DNA from: a virus
DNA length: 27,080 nt
Reading direction: 5' to 3' (one strand)
IMG/VR virus record: IMGVR_UViG_3300017971_005357
Coordinates: 1 to 27,080 of that record
Every line of letters starts with the position of its first letter. Within the stretch, counting starts at the first letter, position 1. A program made the translations under genes and the position numbers. The notes below the pieces were generated by a model. The model was not told the DNA's origin, did not search any database, and saw only the letters and a list, made by a program, of their open reading frames with translations. Positions 15,055 through 22,188 of this stretch are shown piece by piece.

Positions 15055-17832
15055 ATGACGAACGCAGCCACCCCGACCACCCCGACCACCACCCCGGCCG
15101 ACGCACCCGCGATCATGGTCGGCCTGCCCTTCAGTACCCGCGGGAAGCTGATCGACGCCGCCCAGGCCGTCGGCGCCCCGATCCTGATCAGCGCCGGCAG
15201 CCTGCACCGTCGCCGCCGTCGCCCTGACGCGAACGGCGAGCGCCCCTGGTCGTTCTGCCGGATCGGTGACGCCGCCTGGCTGAATAACCGCGGCGCCTGC
15301 CTGGACAGCGCGGGCTTCGTCGCCATGCGCCAGGGTGGGTACAGGTGGACCGTCAGCGAGTACGTGGAAATGGTCGTGACCAACCACGGCGACGACAACA
15401 GCTGCCAGCCCTTCCCCTGGATCTGGTGGTCCGCGATGGACTATTGCTGCGAGCAGGAGATCGCCGCGGATCGCGCCCAGGTTGACCACCGGATCGACCT
15501 GACGATCGCCAGCTACGGCGAGCACCTGGACGAGCTGGACTACTGGCAGGACGAAGGCGTGACCGACGTGCCGGACCCGATGCCGGTGCTTCAGGGCCGC
15601 GTGCCTGCCGACTATCTGCGCTGCGCCCAGGGGATCGCCGCCCAGCTCCGCGAGCACGGACGCGACGGCCTGCCGGCCCTGGTCGGTGTCGGGTCCGTCT
15701 GCCGTCGCCAGCTCCACGGCCCCGACGGGCTCCTGACCGTTCTGGACGCCCTGCACGCGGCGCTCCCGGCCGGCGTCCAGCTGCACCTGTTCGGCGTCAA
15801 GGGCGACGTGCTGCCCCACCTGGTCACGCGCTACCCCGGCCGCGTCCAGTCGATCGACAGCATGGCCTGGGACTACGCCGCGCGCATGGACGCCAGGAAG
15901 GCCGGCGAGCGGAACACCGTGGACAACCGGGCCGCCCACCTGATCAGCTGGTACACCGATCAGGCCGCGAAGCTGGCCCAGGCCTTCGAGCAGGACGACG
16001 GCGACGACGATCCCGACACCGACGGCGAGCGCGCCCCGGCCGACGACACCGACACCGACAGCGACCAGCTGGACCTGTTCGACGCCGACCCGCGCTGCCC
16101 GTACTGCGACACCGAGATCGAGCTGGACGGCCTGATCAGCCCCGACGGCGACACCATGGTCGACTGGCTGCCGTGCTGCCAGGACGCGCTGGACCACGTG
16201 CAGCTGTACGGCTGGGACGACTACGCCGGCGAGCGCGACGTGGACACGTACAACCGCTGTACAGGCGAGCAGGCACACCACCTTGACCATGACGAAGGCG
16301 ACAGCCTGGCCCTGTGGAAGCTGGAGATCGTCAACCCCGGCCCCGGCGTCCGTGGCTGGCAGACGGACGTGTTCGCGGACGTGACGAAGCACCACCGACA
16401 CCACCGGGCGCCCCAGGGGTGGAAGTACGGGATCGCCGTGTACAACGGTCGGAAGCGGGTGGGCGTGGCCGTCGTCGGCCGCCCCGTGTCCCGTCACCTT
16501 CAGGCCCAGGAGCCCTACACGCTGGAGATCACCCGCGTCTGTACCTGGGGATCGCGCAGCCAGCGCAGGAACGCGGCGTCGAAGCTGTACGGGGCCGCCT
16601 GCCGGGAAGCGAAGCGCCGCGGGTACAAAGCCGTGATCACGTACACCCTGGCCGACGTGGAAAACGGATCGAGCCTGAAGGCGTCCAACTTCACCGACGA
16701 GCACCAGACGAAGGGTGGCAGCTGGGACCGTCCCAGCCGCGGCCGTGACGACAAGGCCCCGACCGGCCAGAAAATCCGGTGGCGCCGGTGGCTGTCGAAG
16801 TGGCGCCCCCCTGTCGAGGAGCAGGACGACCAGGACCAGCTCGAGCAGGCCCCGGCGACGGCCGACCAGGACGCCCCCGTGTCGTCCCCTGACGCGGCCG
16901 ACGAGCGCCTGGCAGCTTCCGACCCCCAGGACGACGCCCAGGACGCCCCACGGACGCCACAGGCGAACGTCGACAACGACGGGGGCATGGACGACGGGCC
17001 GACGGTGGACGGCCTGCGCCTGACGTGCGAACGCTGCCGCCAGCCCATGCGCCAGGTGGTGCAGCTGTTGGGCGGCGACTACTACGTGCAGCCCTGGCAC
17101 GCAGACGGGAAGCGATCCCGGTACGTCAGCGAGATCGATCCGGACGTGTGCGCCCCCTGTGGCGACGAGCTGATCGAAGCCTGCGAGCAGTACCACGCCA
17201 GCCTGGACCCTCGCGCGACGATCTGCGACAGCTGCGACGGCGATCCCGCGAGCTGCCCGGCGCTCCAGGCCGGCGACGACGACTGCGACGACGACTGCGA
17301 CGACGACTGCGACGGCGACGACGACGGGGACTGCGATGGCCCACCAGGAACGGACGAAGGCGCAGAACCAGCCGAAAACAGCCCCCAGGACAACGACTGC
17401 GACGACTGCGACGGCGACGACCAGGCCGACGCCTGGACGGAAGTGATCGAAAGGCTCGAAGGCATGGCCGGGTGTCAGTCCGGCGTGTCGGCGTTCGCGG
17501 ACCTGACGCCCCTGTGGGCTCGCCTGCTCGCCAGCTCGCGCCCGTCCCCCCACGTCTGCGCGGTCACGGCCCTGTCCCTGTGCCTGAACGCGGCAGCGGC
17601 CGACGGCGTGGACCTGGACGACCTGTTCGACGTGTCGACGGCCAGGACGCCCACCACCGATCCGGCCCGGCTGATCGAGGCCCTGAACCTGATCGCCGCG
17701 TGGCTGGTGCTACCAGACAGCCACCCAGGCGCCCCGTGGGCGGCCTTCCTGTCCATGACCGATCCCGACCCCCCACCGGACGACGGCGACGACAGCGACA
17801 CCGACACCGACGGCGACGGGGGGGCCAGGTGA
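15055..17832 (+). CDS. dpdA: DpdA-like DNA deazaguanine transglycosylase fused to an XF1762-type acyltransferase
   Basis: A 925-residue multidomain protein; ATG 15055 follows the box CCGGAGACCACACC. Residues 20-310 match DpdA-type members of the tRNA-guanine transglycosylase superfamily, which insert 7-deazaguanine bases into DNA: Leu-Asp84-Ser-Ala-Gly-Phe, P-V-L-Q-G, Gly211-Val-Gly-Ser-Val-Cys-Arg-Arg-Gln219, L-H-L-F-G-V-K and Ile-Asp268-Ser-Met-Ala-Trp. Asp84 and Asp268 would be the catalytic pair. The usual Cys cluster after this domain is absent, but an acidic linker leads to a zinc ribbon, Cys348-x2-Cys351 and Cys374-Cys375. Residues about 425-566 match XF1762-family GNAT-like proteins: H-H-R-H-H-R, V-G-V-A-V-V-G-R-P-V, L-E-I-T-R-V-C-T, L-Y-G-A-A, V-I-T-Y-T-L and G-G-S-W-D-R-P-S-R. 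Then come Cys pairs (658/661, 699/702, 724/727) and an Asp-Cys repeat tail. Domain calls are from memory of the families. Confidence 0.8.
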   Translation: MTNAATPTTPTTTPADAPAIMVGLPFSTRGKLIDAAQAVGAPILISAGSLHRRRRRPDANGERPWSFCRIGDAAWLNNRGACLDSAGFVAMRQGGYRWTVSEYVEMVVTNHGDDNSCQPFPWIWWSAMDYCCEQEIAADRAQVDHRIDLTIASYGEHLDELDYWQDEGVTDVPDPMPVLQGRVPADYLRCAQGIAAQLREHGRDGLPALVGVGSVCRRQLHGPDGLLTVLDALHAALPAGVQLHLFGVKGDVLPHLVTRYPGRVQSIDSMAWDYAARMDARKAGERNTVDNRAAHLISWYTDQAAKLAQAFEQDDGDDDPDTDGERAPADDTDTDSDQLDLFDADPRCPYCDTEIELDGLISPDGDTMVDWLPCCQDALDHVQLYGWDDYAGERDVDTYNRCTGEQAHHLDHDEGDSLALWKLEIVNPGPGVRGWQTDVFADVTKHHRHHRAPQGWKYGIAVYNGRKRVGVAVVGRPVSRHLQAQEPYTLEITRVCTWGSRSQRRNAASKLYGAACREAKRRGYKAVITYTLADVENGSSLKASNFTDEHQTKGGSWDRPSRGRDDKAPTGQKIRWRRWLSKWRPPVEEQDDQDQLEQAPATADQDAPVSSPDAADERLAASDPQDDAQDAPRTPQANVDNDGGMDDGPTVDGLRLTCERCRQPMRQVVQLLGGDYYVQPWHADGKRSRYVSEIDPDVCAPCGDELIEACEQYHASLDPRATICDSCDGDPASCPALQAGDDDCDDDCDDDCDGDDDGDCDGPPGTDEGAEPAENSPQDNDCDDCDGDDQADAWTEVIERLEGMAGCQSGVSAFADLTPLWARLLASSRPSPHVCAVTALSLCLNAAAADGVDLDDLFDVSTARTPTTDPARLIEALNLIAAWLVLPDSHPGAPWAAFLSMTDPDPPPDDGDDSDTDTDGDGGAR
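17275..17310 (+). repeat. Three perfect 12-bp repeats encoding Asp-Asp-Asp-Cys
   Basis: GACGACGACTGC is repeated three times without a mismatch at 17275, 17287 and 17299, coding for residues 741-752 of the DpdA fusion protein. Looser copies follow up to about 17425 (D-C-D-G and D-C-D-D-C-D). Regularly spaced cysteines in an acidic tract could bind metal ions; recent expansion by slippage is likely because the units are identical. Confidence 0.9.
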
Positions 17833-18092
17833 GGACACCCGCCCAGCTGAAGGAACTGACGATCGACGCCTGGTCCGCCCACGTCGACAGCTGCGCGCGC
17901 TGCCAGGCCTGGTACAACCTGCCAGCCGATCCCAGGATCGGCCGCTGCCTGATCGAGCTGCGCCTGTCCCAGCGGATCGACCAGCTGCGCGAGCAGGCCA
18001 CGGCCTACGCCGACGGCCAGCGCCGTGTGGAGCAGCGCGAACGTGACAGGCAGGACCGGATCAGGTGGCGCCGCTGGCGTGCCGGACGCTGA
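17829..18092 (+). CDS. Small Cys-containing hypothetical protein
   Basis: An 87-residue protein with GTG 17829 overlapping the previous stop (GTGA), so it is translationally coupled to the DpdA fusion gene. Residues about 10-25 contain W-S-A-H-V-D-S-C-A-R-C-Q, a His-x3-Cys-x2-Cys pattern like that of small zinc-binding anti-sigma modules. A charged helix rich in Arg, Gln and Glu follows, ending in R-I-R-W-R-R-W-R-A-G-R, which should bind nucleic acid or acidic partners. The basic tail may pair with the acidic tail of the upstream protein; this is a guess from charge only. Confidence 0.6.
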   Translation: MRTPAQLKELTIDAWSAHVDSCARCQAWYNLPADPRIGRCLIELRLSQRIDQLREQATAYADGQRRVEQRERDRQDRIRWRRWRAGR

Positions 18093-18097
18093 TCTGG

Positions 18098-18141
18098 TAG
18101 TTTGCCCCGCGGCGCTATGGCGCCCTGTCCATGCTGCGACG
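18098..18141 (+). other. Possible short-RNA start region before the terminator
   Basis: After the stop at 18092 there is a -10-like TAGTTT (18098-18103) with only a weak -35 (TGGCGT, 18075-18080, 17 bp spacing), then a 5-bp hairpin GGCGC-TATG-GCGCC (18111-18124), then the terminator. Together they could make an RNA of about 70 bases, but read-through from upstream followed by termination explains the region equally well. Confidence 0.2.
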
Positions 18142-18180
18142 ACGGCCACCCCTGCGAGTAGTGGGCGCAGGGGTGGCCGT
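18142..18180 (+). terminator. Strong intrinsic-type terminator hairpin
   Basis: A perfect 15-bp stem (18142-18156 with 18166-18180) and a 9-base loop AGTAGTGGG, very GC-rich, followed by a pyrimidine stretch (TCCGCTTCCT) instead of a clean T-run. It lies between the end of the DpdA unit and the next promoter, the expected place for a terminator. Confidence 0.75.
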
Positions 18181-18194
18181 TCCGCTTCCTGGGA

Positions 18195-18223
18195 TGGACA
18201 CGTGCTGGGCCACCGGCTACCAT
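18195..18223 (+). promoter_or_regulatory. Promoter after the terminator
   Basis: TGGACA (18195-18200) and TACCAT (18218-18223) are 17 bp apart. The transcript would start near 18230 and give a leader of about 55 bases before ATG 18286, whose ribosome-binding box is CCAGGAGACCACC (18273-18285). Confidence 0.5.
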
Positions 18224-18285
18224 GCGCCCAGCCACCCAACACGATCGCCGGGTTCGCCGGCGACGTTCCCAACCAGGAGACCACC

Positions 18286-18801
18286 ATGACCACGGACCCG
18301 ACCACCGTCGGAAGCGACGACACCGACGGCACGTTCGAGCTGTTTGCGAGTGACACCCAGGAGCTGCCCGTCAAGCTGACCACGCAGGAGCAGGCCGATC
18401 GCGGTCAGGAGCTGGCCCAGCTGGGCGTGCTGATCGAGGAGCGGGAAGCCAACCGGCGCGAGGTCATGGCAGAGCTGAAGGGCGAGATCGACGGCCTGAA
18501 GGCGGAAGCCTCGAAGCTGCGCACGTCCGTCGCTGACGGAGAGGAGCCCCGGCCCGTGGTGGTCGAAAAGTGGGGCAACCACACGGCCAACCTGATCCGC
18601 TACGTTCGCACCGACACCGGCGACGTGGTGGAGGAGCGGGCGATGGAAGCCGACGAGCGTCAGGGGTCGCTGTTCGACGGCAGCGACGACGGCGACGACA
18701 GCGACGACGGGGACACCTGGGGCGACGACGACGCCCTTCAGGAAGGCGAAGCCGATCCGGTGCTGCCCCCTGAAGCCGGCGACGACGCCCCGGCCCCGTG
18801 A
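18286..18801 (+). CDS. Acidic coiled-coil hypothetical phage protein
   Basis: A 171-residue protein starting at ATG 18286 directly behind a box variant. Residues about 30-80 are a charged helix (L-T-T-Q-E-Q-A-D-R-G-Q-E-L-A ... E-I-D-G-L-K-A-E-A-S-K-L) likely to form a coiled coil. A beta-type segment follows, V-V-V-E-K-W ... I-R-Y-V-R-T-D-T-G-D-V-V-E-E-R-A-M; the R-T-D-T-G-x-V-V element recurs in many small phage proteins of unknown role. The C-terminal 50 residues are almost all Asp, Gly and Glu. It is the first gene of its transcription unit. No function can be assigned. Confidence 0.75.
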   Translation: MTTDPTTVGSDDTDGTFELFASDTQELPVKLTTQEQADRGQELAQLGVLIEEREANRREVMAELKGEIDGLKAEASKLRTSVADGEEPRPVVVEKWGNHTANLIRYVRTDTGDVVEERAMEADERQGSLFDGSDDGDDSDDGDTWGDDDALQEGEADPVLPPEAGDDAPAP

Positions 18802-19055
18802 AACGGCGGGCTCGCCCGTGGAGCACGTGGCACGATCGCGCCGTGCGATCTGCGCTCGCCTTCGTCCACAGCTCGCGGCTGTCGCCTGTGGTCCACCTGG
18901 GCGGCGTGGCCCGGCTGTCGTTCGTCCGCGCCATGGTCGAAGCCCTGCCAGCCTGGGCCTGCCCCTGCCAGGGCGAACTGGACGATCCGGGGGGCTGGCA
19001 CCTGCCGGCCTGCCCGTTCAGCGATCCCAGCTACCCCGACGGCGTACCGTTCTGA
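18798..19055 (+). CDS. Small hypothetical protein with Cys cluster
   Basis: An 85-residue protein with GTG 18798 overlapping the previous stop (GTGA). The N-terminus is basic (K-R-R-A-R-P-W). The C-terminus has W-A-C-P-C-Q-G-E-L, then H-L-P-A-C-P-F, a Cys-x-Cys plus His-x3-Cys group suited to one metal ion. The family is not recognised. The codon pattern and tight coupling to both neighbours support it as real. Confidence 0.6.
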   Translation: MKRRARPWSTWHDRAVRSALAFVHSSRLSPVVHLGGVARLSFVRAMVEALPAWACPCQGELDDPGGWHLPACPFSDPSYPDGVPF

Positions 19056-19070
19056 TCAGGAGCCCACACC

Positions 19071-20381
19071 ATGACCGACGAAGCACCGACGACGGATCAC
19101 CCTGCGACCTGGTGGCCTGCGACGAAGCTGCACCCGTGGGCTGAAAACCCGGTCGAACACCCACCGGAACAGATCGCGGAGATCCGCGAGTCCCTGAAGC
19201 TGAACGGCTGGGGGGACGTGCTGGTGGCCCACTGGCCCAGCTGTCGGCTGATCGGTGGTCACGGGACGCACCAGGCCGCGCTCGAGCTGCTACGCGACGA
19301 CCCGGCCTGGTGTCCTGACGGCTGTCCAGAGCCCGGCCTGGTCCCCGTGCGCTTCCGGACAGGCCCCTGGGACGAACAGGAAGCCCTGGCCCTGGCCCTG
19401 AACCACGCCACCGAAGGCCGGAAGTACCGATCGGCCGTGCTGGGCGGCGTGCTGAAGCGGATCGAGGATCGCCGCGAAGCGGGCCAGCGGGTCGGCTTCC
19501 ACGGCTTCCCCGTGTCCGACGTGCGCCGACACCTTCGACGCTTCCGGCAGCCAGCCACGGACCCGTCGACCGTCCCCGACCCTGGCCCCGGCGAGCTGCC
19601 CGACACCCCGGCGTCGAAGCGCGGCGAGCTGTACCAGCTGGGCGATCACCGGCTGATCTGTGGCGACAGCACGGACGCCGACACCCAGGATCGCCTGTTC
19701 GACGGCCAGGCGCCGGACGTGTGCCTGACCGATCCGCCGTACTGTTCGGGGGGCTTTCAGGAAAGCGGGAAGGCAGCCGGATCAGTCGGCACCCGCGGCG
19801 ACGAAATGATCGCCAGGGACACCCTGTCCACCCGTGGCTATCAAGCCCTGATGCGCCGTGTCCTGGGCCTGACGCCGGCCGGGGTGGTGTACGTGTTCAC
19901 CGACTGGCGTATGTGGATCAACCTGTTCGACGTGGTGGAGGAGGCCGGGTACGGCGTCCGAAACATGATCGTGTGGGACAAGGGGACGCCGGGCATGGGG
20001 GTCGGCTGGCGCCACCAGCACGAGCTGATCATGGCCGCGATCAACGTCCGATCGCCGTTCGACCCGTCGAAGGCCCAGGGGAACGTGCTGGACGTGGACG
20101 CGGCCGGCCTGCTCCTGAAGGCGAAGCGCACGGGGAACAGGCTCCACGCCACGGAAAAGCCGGTCGATCTGCTACACACGATCCTGACCGTGACCGACCT
20201 GTGCGAGCGGGTACACGATCCCTTTGCCGGGTCGGGGCCGACCCTGATCGCCGCGGCCCAGGCCGGCCGGACCTGGTACGGAATGGAGCTGTCCCCCCAT
20301 TACTGCGACGTGACGCGCCGGCGCTGGACCGCCTGGGCGAAGGAAGCCGGGATCGAACCTGGGCCGGGGGCGCTGGAGTGA
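19071..20381 (+). CDS. ParB-like domain fused to DNA methyltransferase (DPPY)
   Basis: A 436-residue protein; ATG 19071 is preceded by CAGGAG. Residues about 15-120 are a ParB/Srx-type domain: H-P-W-A-E-N-P, I-A-E-I-R-E-S-L-K-L-N-G-W and the box Gly62-Gly63-His64-Gly65. Residues about 180-430 are an amino-methyltransferase with Asp221-Pro-Pro-Tyr224 before D383-P-F-A-G-S-G389, the permuted (beta-class) order used for N6-adenine or N4-cytosine. The fusion is frequent in phages and mobile elements; the ParB part probably binds DNA or a nucleotide cofactor. A -10-like TACCGT lies 20 bp before the start codon, but I see no matching -35. It is likely to methylate phage DNA and protect it from host nucleases. 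Confidence 0.87.
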   Translation: MTDEAPTTDHPATWWPATKLHPWAENPVEHPPEQIAEIRESLKLNGWGDVLVAHWPSCRLIGGHGTHQAALELLRDDPAWCPDGCPEPGLVPVRFRTGPWDEQEALALALNHATEGRKYRSAVLGGVLKRIEDRREAGQRVGFHGFPVSDVRRHLRRFRQPATDPSTVPDPGPGELPDTPASKRGELYQLGDHRLICGDSTDADTQDRLFDGQAPDVCLTDPPYCSGGFQESGKAAGSVGTRGDEMIARDTLSTRGYQALMRRVLGLTPAGVVYVFTDWRMWINLFDVVEEAGYGVRNMIVWDKGTPGMGVGWRHQHELIMAAINVRSPFDPSKAQGNVLDVDAAGLLLKAKRTGNRLHATEKPVDLLHTILTVTDLCERVHDPFAGSGPTLIAAAQAGRTWYGMELSPHYCDVTRRRWTAWAKEAGIEPGPGALE

Positions 20382-20980
20382 CGACCACCAGCCACGGCGG
20401 CGTGACCGGACGCGGCGATCGGCTGGAGCTGATCGAGGAGCTAGGCCCCGACGGCGTGACCTTCCGGATCGTGTCGATCGAAGTGGCCGGCCTTCATATC
20501 GACAACCAGGGCGATCAGGGCCACGCCACGCTCGAGGCCGCCAGCGAACGCGCGATCGGGCTCTGCGAGGGGATCAGGTGGGCGCTGTCCCAACACCCTG
20601 ACGAGATCAGCGACCTGGCCTACGAATACCAGGAAGCCCTGGGGCTGTTCGACCACCCCGGCCCGATCGACGGCGTGGACGCGCCACCCCTTCGCCTGGT
20701 CGACCGTCACGAGCTGGGCGACACCCCCCCGACGGCGGCCGGCAATCCTGCAAGGTACAGCCCAGCACGCGCGCCGTCGGGGGTCGAAGCAGGCGACGAC
20801 GATCGGCCCAGGTGCGTGACCTGTGGCGACCGGGCCAGCCTGGCAGCCTGCGACGACGAGGATCTGTGCCACAGCTGCGCGGCGATCCTGGCCGACGAGC
20901 AGGACGCCGACGACACCCAGCGCACCAGGCATCACGGCCTGGTGGTGATCGACGGGGGCGACCATGACGATCGGGACTGA
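20378..20980 (+). CDS. Hypothetical protein with C-terminal zinc finger
   Basis: A 200-residue protein with GTG 20378 in a GTGA overlap with the methyltransferase gene. The N-terminal part alternates strands and helices (L-E-L-I-E-E-L-G-P-D-G-V-T-F-R-I-V) and has no family I can name. The C-terminal 45 residues contain R-C-V-T-C-G-D and L-C-H-S-C-A, two Cys-x2-Cys pairs about 15 residues apart, which is a clear zinc finger. The close coupling suggests it works with, or is controlled along with, the methyltransferase. Confidence 0.65.
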   Translation: MTTTSHGGVTGRGDRLELIEELGPDGVTFRIVSIEVAGLHIDNQGDQGHATLEAASERAIGLCEGIRWALSQHPDEISDLAYEYQEALGLFDHPGPIDGVDAPPLRLVDRHELGDTPPTAAGNPARYSPARAPSGVEAGDDDRPRCVTCGDRASLAACDDEDLCHSCAAILADEQDADDTQRTRHHGLVVIDGGDHDDRD

Positions 20981-21584
20981 ATGGCCGGACGCCGGCGCGC
21001 TCCAGGTGGCGATCATGCTGGAGCTGGTGAAGCACCGGGGCGCCAGGACGCCGGACTACCTGGCGACGAAGCTGTCCGCGGGAAACCCCCAGCCAGTCAA
21101 CGAAGCCCTGGAGCAGCTGGCGTCGTTCGGCTACGTCGACAACCACACCAGGCGCCCGATCCCGACCAGGCCCGGATCGTCCTGGCTGCTCGAGCGCCAC
21201 GTTCCCCAGCTGCTCGCCGGCGAACCCGACGGCATGGCAGGCGCCGCGATCGTGAAGTGGTACGGCCTGGACGTGTCCCGCTTCCGGCCCGTGGTGAGCA
21301 TGATCGCGGACAAGGGCCGGATCGTCAGGACAGGCCGGGCGCGCGGGACCAGGTACTACCACCCCGACCTGGCGCCGGGCGTGTCGGACGCCGCCAGCTC
21401 GAAGCCCGCGGCGAAGCCGGACAGGGATCCGGCGCCGGTTGTCCCACCCCCAGGGCAGACGCCGGTCGTGAAGCCACCCGACGAGCTGCGCCAGGCGCTT
21501 CAGGACGTGCGCGATCAGCTGTCCCTGTGCGCTGACGCCGTGACGGTGATCGCTCGTCACCTGGGCGTGGAGCTGGAGCAGTGA
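20964..21584 (+). CDS. Double winged-helix DNA-binding protein
   Basis: A 206-residue protein starting at ATG 20964 inside the end of the previous gene. Two winged-helix units can be read. Unit 1, residues about 12-65: Q-V-A-I-M-L-E-L-V, Y-L-A-T-K-L, V-N-E-A-L-E-Q-L-A-S-F-G-Y-V-D-N. Unit 2, about 85-135: A-A-I-V-K-W-Y-G-L, F-R-P-V-V-S-M-I-A-D-K-G-R-I-V-R-T-G and R-Y-Y-H. A Pro-rich linker leads to a C-terminal helix, L-R-Q-A-L-Q-D-V-R-D-Q-L-S-L, that may mediate dimer contact. Probably a regulator or DNA-organising protein. Confidence 0.65.
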   Translation: MTIGTEWPDAGALQVAIMLELVKHRGARTPDYLATKLSAGNPQPVNEALEQLASFGYVDNHTRRPIPTRPGSSWLLERHVPQLLAGEPDGMAGAAIVKWYGLDVSRFRPVVSMIADKGRIVRTGRARGTRYYHPDLAPGVSDAASSKPAAKPDRDPAPVVPPPGQTPVVKPPDELRQALQDVRDQLSLCADAVTVIARHLGVELEQ

Positions 21585-21871
21585 CGACGCGGCCCCGGTC
21601 GCTTCACCTGGCCGACGGCACACCACGCCGCGAGCTGGTGGCCTGGCTGGACAAGCTGGGGCCGCTGACCGACACCCTGGCCGCCTGCGCCGTGGAGCTG
21701 CCGACCAGTCAGGCGATCCGCCTGCTCGAACAGCTCGAAGCCGACGGCCTGGTGGCGTCGAAGATGATCGGAGATCCGGAAGCGATCCAACCCCTGCGCG
21801 AGTGGACAGCCACCGGAAAGCCCGATCCCGACGGACCAGATACGAAGGGGAACACCCCCACAGGGAGCTGA
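21581..21871 (+). CDS. Small winged-helix-like protein
   Basis: A 96-residue protein with GTG 21581 overlapping the previous stop (GTGA). Residues about 14-65 form a winged-helix-like pattern: R-R-E-L-V-A-W-L-D-K-L-G-P, T-L-A-A-C-A-V-E-L, Q-A-I-R-L-L-E-Q-L-E-A-D-G-L-V-A. The tail is short and Pro/Asp-rich. It resembles the first unit of the preceding protein and may have arisen from it by duplication; identity is too low to be sure by eye. Confidence 0.6.
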   Translation: MTTRPRSLHLADGTPRRELVAWLDKLGPLTDTLAACAVELPTSQAIRLLEQLEADGLVASKMIGDPEAIQPLREWTATGKPDPDGPDTKGNTPTGS

Positions 21872-21873
21872 TC

Positions 21874-22188
21874 ATGGCGAAGCAGAAAACCACCCCGACC
21901 CCCACCCCGACCCCCATGCCACGCCGGCGCGTCGTCATGGACGTCAAGGTCCAGGCCGACACCGTGGGGGACGCTGCCCGGTCGCTGCTCGAAGTGGTCG
22001 CGTGGCTCGAAGGGCTCGAACGGAAGGCCGGGGGCGCCGGACGCCCGATCGGGGAACAGACGGAAGTGATCGCGGACGCCAGGCGGTCCGCGTCCGTGGT
22101 GGTGGACGACGATCCGGAGATCACGCCGGACCAGTACCGGCAGGCAGAGGCCCGCTGGCGCCAGGCCCAGGACCAGCCGAAGGCGTGA
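21874..22188 (+). CDS. Small hypothetical protein with Thr-Pro repeat
   Basis: A 104-residue protein; ATG 21874 is two bases after the upstream stop, with GGGAG at 21863-21867. The first residues are a Thr-Pro repeat followed by M-P-R-R-R; the ordered part is V-K-V-Q-A-D-T-V-G-D-A-A-R-S-L-L-E-V-V-A-W-L-E-G-L, a helix probably involved in protein contact, then a second charged helix (Q-Y-R-Q-A-E-A-R-W-R-Q-A). No family recognised. Confidence 0.6.
   Translation: MAKQKTTPTPTPTPMPRRRVVMDVKVQADTVGDAARSLLEVVAWLEGLERKAGGAGRPIGEQTEVIADARRSASVVVDDDPEITPDQYRQAEARWRQAQDQPKA

Noticed and set aside
15055-16000. Reading the transglycosylase as a tRNA queuosine enzyme
   Set aside because: The motifs match the DpdA-type branch (G-V-G-S-V-C-R-R, I-D-S-M-A-W) better than bacterial tRNA-guanine transglycosylases, and the usual C-terminal zinc cysteines of Tgt are missing.
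14998-17553. 851-residue open frame on the minus strand opposite the DpdA fusion gene
   Set aside because: It is a mirror of the GC-rich coding frame: Val/Gly/Arg-biased low-complexity protein with no motif and no ribosome-binding site, while the + strand has recognisable domains.
18131-18289. 52-codon frame from ATG 18131
   Set aside because: It would be read through the terminator hairpin and the next promoter, has no ribosome-binding site, and its protein is low-complexity.
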